DNA from: Takifugu bimaculatus
Taxonomy: Eukaryota; Chordata; Actinopteri; Tetraodontiformes; Tetraodontidae
DNA length: 64,000 bases
Direction: 5' to 3'
Assembly: GCA_004026145.2 (NCBI GenBank)
Contig: CP034989.1
Span: forward strand, 8,941,761 to 9,005,760
Part shown: positions 44,401 to 55,000 of the stretch, piece after piece
How positions within the stretch are numbered: position 1 is the stretch's first letter
Layout: every line of letters begins with the position of its first letter
The notes under the pieces: generated by a model
The model's database searches: none
Seen by the model: only the letters and a program-made list of their open reading frames with translations
What the model was told of the DNA's origin: nothing
Translations under genes and position numbers: made by a program

Positions 44401-44881
44401 CAGTGATCCCTCGTTCATCGCGGGAGTTGCGTTCCAAAAACGTGAAAAGTGAAATCCGTGAAGTAGTCAGCTTTATTTTTTTTAATTATTTTACAATGCA
44501 ATACTGAACTATAGAATGAAACCAAAAATCAAAACCTGTTTTAAAGCCCAAAATTTGTTTAAAACAATAATTTTAATGTAGTAATACAAGGTTGGAAACA
44601 TTGTCACTGGCGTATTTCAGTCCCAGCTGAGCCTCTTCGTCCTGACTCCGCTCCGCTGGAGCGTCTGTTTCTACTGGAGGCGCAGGAGTCTTTCTCCCAG
44701 AGAAGAACATTGTTATGGGTAGTTGTTGGCGCTCTTTCTTTTTCTGAGCAAGAAGATTTATATAAACGGATATGCCACCTTCGATTATATTTGAGAACTG
44801 CAACGAACGACTCGCAAAAAAAATCCGTGAAGCAGCGAAGCCGTGAAAGATGAACCGCGATATAGCGAGGGATCACTACTG
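44401..44881. mobile_element. Tigger/pogo-like MITE
   Basis: A 481-bp element flanked by TA on both sides. The ends are inverted repeats: CAGTGATCCCTCG at the left, and CGAGGGATCACTACTG at the right, where the right end has a few extra terminal bases. CCGTGAAG words recur near both ends. There is no transposase frame, so it is non-autonomous. The CAGTGATCCCTCG terminus is of the Tigger type; the exact family is uncertain. Confidence 0.75.
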
Positions 44882-45125
44882 TAAACACGTGAACCGTTTA
44901 ATGTATGATTCTATATTTAAATATCTATTGAAAACTGCGCATTTTAATATCAAATGTGCAATACCGCCCTGGGATTTAGAATGTATTCTAAGATAGTTTT
45001 AGCATCATTTTCACTTTCACTGTTGTGAATCGGGTATTTTTACTGTACAACAAACTACAGAGGAACAGCGGACTTAGTGAGTCATCTCCTCACCGTTTAC
45101 GATCTTGGAGCAGCGCGGGCGGAGC

Positions 45126-45158
45126 TCTCGCGAGAGCGGGGGCGTGATTCTCGCGGAG
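45126..45158 (+). promoter_or_regulatory. tm7sf3 promoter element TCTCGCGAGA
   Basis: A perfect TCTCGCGAGA palindrome at 45126-45135 and a half copy (TCTCGCGGA) from 45149, about 200 bases upstream of the tm7sf3 ATG in a CpG-rich stretch. The leader also contains a short upstream frame (ATG at 45263, five codons) and a near-duplicate 24-base segment ending at the start codon. Confidence 0.55.
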
Positions 45159-45330
45159 GCGCCGTTGACGGTCCAAGCGCGCGCCTCCCGGCAGCAGTCA
45201 GGCTGAAACATGTCGCCTCTGCGGTGGCAGCGATCTCTTCGAGCGAGACCCCGAAAGCTGCGATGTTCCGGGTGAGCTGAAGCAGCAGCGCGAGGAGCTA
45301 AAGCAGCAGCGCGAGGAGCTTCAGAGCGCG

Positions 45331-48300
45331 ATGCGTGCGTGGCGCTGGTGCGCGCGGCTGCTGCTGCTGCTGCCGCTGCTGCGTCCCGCTCGGACCCAAG
45401 CAGAGGGTGAGTTCCTGGGTCGGTTCGTGGCTGTCAAAGCTGTTTGGGAGCCTGCGGGGGGGAATTCCTGTTTTGTTGTAACATGAAAAGGGTTTTAAAT
45501 GTTGTTCCACGTCAGGTGATGTTGGGTTATTCGCACGAGATTAAATGTATATTAATCTAAATTTCCAGTAGCTCCTCGGGGATCAGGATTATATTGCTGT
45601 GCTACTAATGCCTAGTCCAAAACACACCTCTTATCTATTAGTTATATAATAGTGCGCGTGTCTGCCGGAGTCCATCCTAAACATTCAACTTTAAGGCTGA
45701 AACGGCCAATAAATTCTAGATTTTGGATTATTGGGTAAAGATGTGAGCGATCGCCTCTTGTTCCTCTTTTGCTTTGTGCAACATTGAGAGGATTTTCTGC
45801 ACAGCAGCTGTGAGCACATGATTGTGGCCCCTGGCGTCCAGAATGTCCCCTCGGGCCGTCTGCTGGACATGTTGGACATGTTGGACATGTCGTCCTGCAG
45901 AGGTCAAGTTTGAGCTGGAGTCTGACCACGTAGCAGCATGAGGACATGAGACATGAGAGACATGAGAGACGGCGTCCTGTGACTGTTGCGCAACACATGA
46001 AGTCAAACTTGAGACACGCCAGCGGCCGTTGGACCTCTCTGACGCGTTATCGACGAGCGACGCGACGCCAGAAAGATAAACAGCGAGGAAAGTTCAGGCG
46101 GGCTGTGATCAGTGTTGGCCAGTGTTGTACTGGGAGCGTGGTGGGATCACTGGGAGGCGGCCTGGCGTCGCGGGAAGTCGTGACTTCAGTGGCTGTTGCA
46201 CTTTTTCACGCTCGTTTATCTGCACATTCCATCAACGGTGATTTGGAATCCACAACCAACCAGTTACTGAGGCACATGGATGCAGGAGCAGGAGCGCTAG
46301 CAGGAGGGCTAGCAGGAGGGCTAGCAGGAGCACTAGCAGGAGGGCTAGCAGGAGCGCTAGCAGGAGCACTAGCAGGAGCACTAGCAGGAGGGCTAGCAGG
46401 AGCACTAGCAGGAGGGCTAGCAGGAGCACTAGCAGGAGGGCTAGCAGGAGGGCTAGCAGGAGCACTAGCAGGAGCGCTAGCAGGAGGGCTAGCAGGAGCA
46501 CTAGCAGGAGGGCTAGCAGGAGGGCTAGCAGGAGCACTAGCAGGAGGGCTAGCAGGAGCACTAGCAGGAGGGCTAGCAGGAGCGCTAGCAGCGTCTGTGG
46601 GTGCTGCTCCTTCCAACATCACACTCACTTTCATTTGGTTACCGTAGCAACCCTTGTGCGCCTCCCTCACAGGCCGCGTGACCTTCCTGCCCGGGGCGCC
46701 TCAGAACGTGACCATGGGCGTGAACCAGACGCTCCAGGCCGTGGCGGCCGCCATCCCCGTCGACGTGGCCTTCGTCACGCTGCAGTTCCACACGCAGGAC
46801 CACAACGCCACGCTGTCCTACTACAGGGTGAGCGCTTTCTCCTTGGCAGTAGCACCAGAACCGGGCCGGGCTGCAAATGGGCCTTTAGGGGCCTGAAGGC
46901 AGCGCCGACCTTTGGGAACCGCTCCAATAGTAAATCAGAATTTTGCTTCTTTTAATTGGATTTCATGAGTTTCTTTGGCCCGAAACGCTCGGCGCGCGTG
47001 GGATAACCTCCCCTAATCCCCCTAATGAATGAGGCTTTGTGGGCGGCGGCCTGCAGCGGTCAGCTGACCCGCGCTGCCTCGGTCAGCTGACCCGCGCTGC
47101 CGCGGTCAGCTGACCCGCGCTGCCTCGGTCAGCTGACCCGCGCTGCCGCGGTCATGAGCCGTCTGGGTCCATCCGAGGGAAAACCTGCTGGCGCCGCTCC
47201 CAGGAGCCTCAGGGGCAGATTTGGACCAGCTCGGGTCAGACAGGAGACAACGCCGAAGCAGCAGAGGTTCCCGTCCAGCTGTGGGGTCCCCGTCCAGCTG
47301 TGAGGTTCCAGTCCAGCTGTGGGGTCCCCGTCCAGCTGTGGGGTCCCCGTCCAGCTGTGGGGTCCCCGTCCAGCTGTGGGGTTCCAGTCCAGCTGTGGGG
47401 TCCCCGTCCAACTTTGAGGTTCCAGTCCAGCTGTGAGGTTCCAGTCCAGCTGTGGGGTCCCCGTCCAGCTGTGAGGTCCCCGTCCAGCTGTGAGGTCCCC
47501 GTCCAGCTGTGGGGTCCCCGTCCAGCTGTGGGGTCCCCGTCCTGGTGTCCAGCTGTGGGGTCCCCGTCCAGCTGTGGGGTCCCCGTCCTGGTCCCTCCCC
47601 CACATGTGGAAACATCTGCAGAGAAGCAGGAAGCTCTTTGAAATGTGTGAAGCTTCAGAACTTTTGCTGAATTGGAGCGTTGATGTCCTCAGAACACTGG
47701 ATCAGAACATTGTCCGGTTCCTCACAGGCCCCGGATCACACGTCTGTGCTTGTGCTCCAGGTTCTGCGGCCCGGTTCCTTCCTGACGGCGGTGGACTCGG
47801 GGCTCCTGTCGGCCCTCCAGCCGGCCCAGATGTCCGTCTCCTGGTTCCTGTCGTCTCCTGCTGGGACCTCGGTGACGGGCACCGGGCTGGTCCTCTCCTA
47901 CTCCAGCACCGGTAAAGCTGCTCCCTGACGCATCAACAGGTTCTCATCCAGCAGCAGGTCTGGTTCTGGTTCTGACCCGATCTTTGATCCGGTTCCTTAG
48001 ATCCGGTTCCTGGAGCTTGTAACATGGAATTCAACCTGGAGGTTGATCCAAATGTGTACGTCCGCTACAACCTGTACGAGACCACCATCCGCTTCGCCCC
48101 AGCAAATTTAGGTTCTGACAGGTACGACCCGGGTCCGTCAGCACCGTGGTTCTGCTTTGATCACAAGCTTTGATCTTTCAGCTCCCAGAACCTCCTGAGA
48201 ACCTCCGTTAGCTGAGCGGTTCCTCCCAGTTTCATGTAGTTTCCTCAGAATGAATGTGTCCTCCAGCCTCAGAGGTCTGGTTGAGGCTAAAGTTAGAACC

Positions 48301-50654
48301 GGGGTCAGAGGTCAAAGGTCAGGGAGCATTTTCTGTCTGGCGGTCCTCACAAAGATAGGAAATCTGTGTGTGTGATCAAGATGTAGAATTTCCGAGTATA
48401 TGACTTAATGTTGGAAAGAGTGAAGTTTCAGTTTTAATGTGTTGACACACACACACACACACAACCTCACACACACACAACCACACACACACACAACCTC
48501 ACACACACACACACGCACACACACACACACAACCTCACGCGCACACACACACACACACACACACAACCTCACACACACACACACAACCTCACACACACAC
48601 ACACACACACTCACGCGCACACACACACAACCTCACACACGCACACACACACACAACCACACACACACGCACACACACTCACTTCCTGTCTCTGAAAGTC
48701 GAGGTTGATGGTTCCACGCTGACATAATCATCTCATCTCTGTCTCCGACCGTAACCGCGTCCCCCCGTCAGAGGAGTGACTCCGCCCCCCTGCGACGCCT
48801 CCACTGGCGCCGACACCCGCTGGCGGCTGCAGTACGACGTCTACCAGTACTTCCTGCCGGAGAACGACCTCTCCCAGCACAGCCTGTTCAGCGCCATTCA
48901 GGCCGTGGCCGACGTCAGGGGGCTGACCCAGAAGGGCCGACGGGTAGGACGCCGTGGTCGTTTACCACCGGGCCGGGGGGCGGGGCCGGGGGCGGGGCCG
49001 GGCTTAACTCCGCCTCTCTCCTCAGGTCATGACCCTGTCATTCACCGAGCTGACGCTGGCGGCGTTCACCTCCATCCCCGGCCAGGGCGTGGTCTACTCC
49101 GTGGTGGTCAGAGACCCCCTGCTGAACAGCTCCGCCTCCTACCTGCCCGTGCACACCTACGCCTGCAGCTTCGCGTCCACGCTGGACAACTGCAGGACGC
49201 TGGGTGAGACGCCGCCCGCCGCCGCCGTTGTTGTCCTCAACGGTCTTGTGACACATAATGAGTTTATCTGCAGCGGTCATGAGACGCCGGCGCCGGCCCG
49301 AAATCAGCGCCGACCTCGTCTGAATCCCGTGAACCTGCGCTCAGAGGTCACCAAGGTCACCAAGGTCACGCGCTTTTGTCTTTCAGGAAGGACGTCCACC
49401 AAGGTGCTGTTCACCCTCACCGGGCTGGCCGGCCTCTTCGTCTGCTTCTTTGGTCACCGGTTCTTCAAATGTGGTCAGTTCCTGGTTTGTGTGTGGGGAG
49501 GCGGGGCCTCCCGGGGCCGTCACATGACGCGTGATCCCATGATGATGTCACAGCGATGTCACACGACCTCTCACCTGTCCCCCCCCCCACCAGAGCTGTT
49601 TTGCATGGGCTTCGGCTTCGCGGCGTTCTTCTTCTTCGTGCTGATCACCAGGACAGCGGCGCTGGACTACAACCGTGAGCGCCGAGCGTCCCGCCGTGCT
49701 CGCCGCCCCGTTGGCGCCGTGCTGAACGCTCCTTGTCTCTGTGCGTCCACAGTCCGCCTCGTCCTGTCGGCGGTGATCGGAGTGCTGGGCGGGGTCGTCC
49801 TGGTGATGAGCTGGTGGCGGTTCGGTTCCGTCATGGCGTGCGTGGTCGTGGTGGGACTGATGCTGGGCTTCCTGGTGGCCTCCGTGGTCCTCTTCACCCC
49901 TCTGGGTACGAGACATCGCTGGATATTTGGCGGTTAACTGATAAATGCTTCACAAACGTTCCGTTTCCTCCTCCTCAGGGGACCTGGACGTGTTCCGGCG
50001 TTCCGACGTCGTGTTCTGGGTGACGTTCTGCAGCGTCCTGCTCGTGGTTCCGCTCTTCTTCGTGCGGTGGCCCAGAGAGGTAAACGGCTGGGCTCTGCTG
50101 CCCCCTGGTGGCCGAGGTGCGTGTTGACCCTTTGACTCAGGAACCACCTCCTGGTTTTCAGGGGAACATCCTCACGTGCGGCGTGCTGGGGGCGTACGCC
50201 GTGGTCCTGGCCGTCAACGCCTACGTGTACACCAGCCTCTCCTACATCACGCTCAACATCCTCAAGCGCTTCCTGAACAGCAACTTCAGCGCCGCCTTCA
50301 CCGACGTGCCCTTCCAGACCATCGGTGAGTCCGCGACCCGTCGGCGCCGCCGCCGTGCTCACGCCTCCCGCCAACTCCTCCTCCCGTCTTCCTCCCTCAG
50401 ACTTCGTCATGATCACCGTGTGGGTGGTGCTGGGCGTGGGCGGCATCGTCCTGCAGCTCCACCGCGAGCGCACGCGCCCGTTCTTCCCGCCCAGCCCGTA
50501 CCTCATGTGGCAGCAGGAGCGGGAACGCCGCGAGACCAACGTGCTGGACCCGAGCCACCACTTCCCCTCGCTGCCCAACCGGCTCCTGGCCCGGGTGCAG
50601 CAGCTGAGCCAGAGGAAAGAGGCGGCGGGAGAACACACGCCTCTGCTCCTGTAG
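45331..50654 (+). CDS. tm7sf3: tm7sf3, seven-transmembrane superfamily member 3 (574 aa, complete)
   Basis: Exons 45331-45406, 46673-46827, 47728-47911, 48001-48121, 48772-48943, 49026-49203, 49387-49473, 49594-49674, 49753-49905, 49979-50079, 50162-50324 and 50401-50654 join in phase to 574 residues (human 570). Residues 1-22 are a signal peptide (LLLLLPLLRPARTQA). A luminal/extracellular domain of about 275 residues carries N-glycosylation sequons (NVTM, NQT, NAT, NSS) and conserved cysteines. Seven hydrophobic segments follow, from VLFTLTGLAGLFVCFFG to FVMITVWVVLGVGGIVL, and then a basic cytoplasmic tail ending EHTPLLL. The family is reported to help cells resist death and endoplasmic-reticulum stress; molecular function is not settled. 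Introns 1 to 4 hold minisatellites, later introns are mostly under 200 bases. Coding GC is high. Convergent with gas2l3. Confidence 0.95.
46279..46595. repeat. 12-bp minisatellite in tm7sf3 intron 1
   Basis: About 26 copies of GGAGCACTAGCA or GGAGGGCTAGCA, ending about 75 bases before the exon 2 acceptor. The 12-base period keeps all frames open. Confidence 0.97.
47054..47152. repeat. 24-bp tandem repeat in tm7sf3 intron 2
   Basis: About four copies of GCGGTCAGCTGACCCGCGCT followed by GCCT or GCCG. Each unit holds a GTCAGCTGAC palindrome. Confidence 0.9.
47265..47592. repeat. 19-20-bp minisatellite in tm7sf3 intron 2
   Basis: About 16 copies of GGGGTCCCCGTCCAGCTGT with GAGGTTCCAGTCCAGCTGT variants. 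Confidence 0.95.
48446..48680. repeat. (CA)n array with CAACCTCA spacers
   Basis: CA dinucleotide runs regularly broken by ACAACCTCAC, in tm7sf3 intron 4. Confidence 0.95.
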
Positions 50655-50973
50655 CTCCTCCCACCGGAGGGCTGGCGTTCGTGCACACTCGTGCACACTC
50701 GTGCGTCTGCACCGACGACTCCTCGGTCCCGGTGAGGCTGCAGACACTCAAGTGACCTTTCTAATTCACGGCCCAGCCTGGACCGGACCGATCCACAGAA
50801 GAGGACCTGGGATCCAGCAGGGCCGTCAGAACCTGCTCCAGGGACCGGGTGGGTCGTGGCCCTGGAGCAGGTTCTGACTGAGGTTCTCTGCTTTCTGACG
50901 ATTTTCCAGTTCAAGTGGAAAGTTTTTAGAACTTTTCCCATTTTTAAATTGTCATGTTGCAGCTTTTTGCCAG

Positions 50974-50979
50974 AATAAA
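50974..50979 (+). terminator. Polyadenylation signal of tm7sf3
   Basis: AATAAA 320 bases past the tm7sf3 stop codon. Confidence 0.75.
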
Positions 50980-51269
50980 AACAGAAATGTGTCGTCTTAC
51001 CACGAGTGACGGGGACGTTTGGACTCAGGGGAGGACCGTCCCAGAGCCGGTCAGGGGGGGGGCAGTCTGGGCCCTGGGTGACCCCTGACCCCAGGTCAGC
51101 GTGGTGACTCAACTCCTCCCGTCCTGATCGTCTGGACGCTTTCACGTCCGCCATTAAAAGTGTCCGAAGGCGCCGACAGACGTTGGGTCGCCCCCGTGGC
51201 CCCGCCCCCTTTATTCTGATTAACACACATGTATCGCTACGCGTTTGAGCAGAATAAACCTACACGTGC

Positions 51270-51275
51270 TTTATT
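51270..51275 (-). terminator. Possible polyadenylation signal of gas2l3
   Basis: AATAAA on the minus strand about 730 bases past the gas2l3 stop; another lies at 51357-51362. Either fits a convergent end with tm7sf3. Confidence 0.5.
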
Positions 51276-52003
51276 TCCTTGACAACGTGCAGAGAAATGA
51301 ACTAGTTCAGAAATTCCAGGTTTTAGCTTCAGCAGCACTTTTAAACACGTTTCCATTTATTGGTCAAATTAACATCAACATTAAAAACTGACAAACACAC
51401 ACAAGTTTCTGTAAAGTGCCAAAGAAAAAAGAGTTTAACGGAAACTTTAGTCATTAAAACATCTGGACAGTAGAAGCGCCACCAGGGGGCGCAGTGGCCC
51501 CGCGGCACAGGTCAGTAGTTCATCTGCTCAGACAGCACGAGTGCAACTATCTTCGTTAAAACACACACACACACACACACACCTGATCAAGGCACGTGAC
51601 CGGAGGGTCGCTGGAACGGCGGCGTCCCCCCCCCTCCGGAGACCGTCTACGACCAGACGTGTCCGGGGGGGGGCAGTGTTTCAACTACTGGCTGATCCAG
51701 GAACAGTTTAAAGTCATTTTTCCTTCATCTCAAGCAGAATTATTACAAATAAAGCAAAACAAATATCAATAAAGTGATTCTATAGGTTTAAATGCAGACG
51801 CTGGGCGTCACCGTGACGACGGCGAGTTTTAATCGACCACGTTTGGAAGACGAGAGAAAGAAAATGTAACCTGCAGTTTTAGTGTTGAAAGAGGGAGGAA
51901 AGAAGATTAAAAACAGACATTTCAAACGTAAAATAACCATTAAATAACGTAAAAAGGTGGAGAAGCTCAGCTGGAGCCGCTGGGGGCGTGGCCAAAGACG
52001 CCG

Positions 52004-55000
52004 CTACGTCCTCTGTCTCCTCCCACTGTTCATCTCAAAATACGGCTCCACACGTCTCCCCCCAGAACCTTGTGGGACCTTCTTGAACTCCATCTTGTTG
52101 CCGTGGTTACTGGGTTTCTGGACCTGTCCTGGACTGGCTTCAGACTTCAAACTGGACTTGGTGGCGTTTGTGGCGCCCGCCGGCCTTCGACCGGCCCTCT
52201 GAGCCGTGGCCGCCGTTTTCTGATTGGCTCTGCTGGTGGCGGGAGGCGGGTCTGCGTGGCCCCCGGGGACCCGCCCGGGGACCCGCCCGGGGACGGCGGC
52301 GGCGCGCGGGGCAGCCGCCCACGCCTTGCTTGGCGCCGGCGCCTTGACCTTGGCCTCTTTGCTCTGCGATGCGGTGCAGGTCGGCGAGGCCGTCCGTGAG
52401 CTTGGCGTGGGGGCGTGGCTTTGGGGGGAGGAAGGAACCGTCCTCAGCTGCTGGGTTGTTGCCAGTTTCGGGGCCGTCCGGACCCGCCTGGCCGTCTCTA
52501 TTCGGAGGCGCGAGGCTGGGGAACCGGGGCGGCGTTGAGCGAGGCGAGCGCGCTGACTGGCGCCTGACGGGGGTCGCTCCTCTTTACTGGGCGGGGACCG
52601 CGTTGCCACGGCGATGGGTCGAGGCAACGCCGAGGCGGTGGGGGACGTGCACGGTTTGGGACATTTGGGGGACGGTTCTGGGCAGACGGGGCTGCGGGGC
52701 TGAGACGCCGGGCTGGTTGGCGACGGTCTGAGCTTCAGTTTGGAGGCGGAGCTTAGATCCGCGGGGGCCGAGGACGGCGTCAGAGCTCTGCGATGGAGCC
52801 CCGGGCCGAGCATCTGTCGGGAGGACGCCACGGGGCTGGAGGGCAGCGAGGAAGAACCTTTGGTGAAGACGGGCAGGGGCAGCTGCGTGGGTTTCCTAGG
52901 AGACGGCTGCCACCCCTGGGGGGTCTTCTTAGCGGTCGGCGCCACACATTTCCTGGGTAAGGTCGGCGTGGACGCGGGGGAGGCGGCGTGGGACCGACAC
53001 GTGGGACCGGGAGCGCTCACAGGCGCCGGCTTACATACGGGGACGGAAGAAGAGGAAGAGGAGGAGGAAGAGGAAGAGGAGGAGGACGCCAGTTTGTTGA
53101 CGGCAGAGAGGGGGTCCATGTCAGGAGGAGGGGGCGGAGCTGCGTTGCCGTGGTGACCCCCCACACAGGGGGGGCCCTTCTGGAAGGCCAGGATCTTCTG
53201 CTCCAGAGTGGTGAACTGCAGCACGCGCAGAGGGTCGTACTTGAGCAGGAAGCCCCTCAACGTGTCCCAGCCCCCACCAACACGGACCATCACGTGTTTC
53301 CCATGAAGCATCTGAGAGGACAGGTGAGAGGACAGGTGAGAGGACAGGTGAGAGGACAGGTGAGAGGACAGGTGAGGACAGGTGAGAGGACGTGAGAGGA
53401 CAGGTGAGGACAGGTGAGAGGACGTGAGAGGACAGGTGAGGACAGGTGAGAGGACAGGTGAGGACAGGTGAGAGGACAGGTGAGGGGACAGGTGAGGACA
53501 GGTGAGAGGACGTGAGAGGACAGGTGAGAGGACAGGTGAGGACAGGTGAGAGGACAGGTGAGGACAGTTGAGAGGACAGGTGAGAGGACAGGTGAGAGGA
53601 CAGGTGAGGACAGGTGAGAGGACAGGTGAGGACAGGTGAGAGGACAGGTGAGGACAGTTGAGAGGACAGGTGAGAGGACAGGTGAGAGGACAGGTGAGGA
53701 CAGGTGAGAGGACAGGTGAGGACAGGTGAGAGGACAGGTGAGAGGACAGGTGAGAGGACAGGTGAGAGGACAGGTGAGGACAGGTGAGAGGACAGGTGAG
53801 AGGACTTGAGACACAAGCAGAGGACAGACGGTAGAAGACAAGAGCTCCTCAAGTGTCCTCAGACTGGGCGTCATGATGATGTAACCGTCCACCACCGTCA
53901 CAAGCTTACAAATGTCCAAGCTGGGACGGGGACAAGCTGAGCTTTCTGTCTGGATGCCCCCTGACCCCAGTAGGTCTCTCTGCCCTCACTAGAACGGGGG
54001 CCGAGTCTTTAGCTCCCCCTGCTGGGAGGAGCCGACTCCTCGACCTTTAAGATTAAGCTGAAAACCTTTGAGTCAATCCTACACTAACGAAGCCGCTGCT
54101 AACCTGCTAGTCCTGCCGCTGCTAACCTGCTAGCCCTGCTGCTGCTATCCTGCTAGCCCTGCTGCTGCTATCCTGCTAGCCCTGCCGCTGCTATCCTGCT
54201 AGTCCTGCCGCTGCTAACCTGCTAGCACTGCCGCTGCTATCCTGCTAGCCCTGCAGCTGCTATCCTGCTAGCCCTGCAGCTGCTAACCTGCTAGCACTGC
54301 CGCTGCTATCCTGCTAGCCCTGCCGCTGCTATCCTGCTAGCACTGCCGCTGCTATCCTGCTAGCCCTGCAGCTGCTAACCTGCTAGCACTGCCGCTGCTA
54401 TCCTGCTAGTTCTGCCGCTGCTAACCTGCTAGCCCTGCCGCTGCTATCCTGCTAGCACTGCCGCTGCTATCCTGCTAGCCCTGCAGCTGCTAACCTGCTA
54501 GCACTGCCGCTGCTATCCTGCTAGTTCTGCCGCTGCTAACCTGCTAGCCCTGCCGCTGCTATCCTGCTAGCCCTGCCGCTGCTATCCTGCTAGCACTGCC
54601 GCTGCTATCCTGCTAGCCCTGCTGCTGCTATCCTGCTAGCCCTGCCGCTGCTATCCTGCTAGTCCTGCCGCTGCTAACCTGCTAGCTCTGCCGCTGCTAA
54701 CCTGCTAGCCCTGCTGCTGCTAACCTGCTAGCCCAGCCTGGATGACCACCTTGGAGCCTGTAGGTTCGCTGCACTCACCCGGATAAAGAGGGTTTTGTCC
54801 CCCAGCCGGTAGCGTCCCTCAGAGAGGTACTCAATGGAAACCTTGTTGGAGCAGTTGCAGGGCGGCTCGTCCACGTCCTGGTCCTACGGGGACAAAAGGA
54901 CATCGTGAGGACATCGCGTTGGAGGCGTCCTCAGAAAAAGATTTAGGAAGTGGCCGAAACATCAAAGGAGCAGGAGCCACGTTAAGGTCCTGGGATCTCG

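Noticed and set aside
45077..45280. 67-codon frame in the tm7sf3 5' region
   Set aside because: It overlaps the CpG-rich promoter motifs, has no homology, and ends before the tm7sf3 start; at most its last codons are a short upstream frame.
46206..46670. Ala/Leu/Gly and Pro/Ala-Ser repeat frames
   Set aside because: A 12-base minisatellite in tm7sf3 intron 1 keeps all frames open; none joins the exons.
49934..51226. 430-codon minus-strand frame overlapping the tm7sf3 3' exons
   Set aside because: High GC over coding exons leaves antisense frames open by chance. The region is explained by tm7sf3 exons on the plus strand, and no family is recognised.
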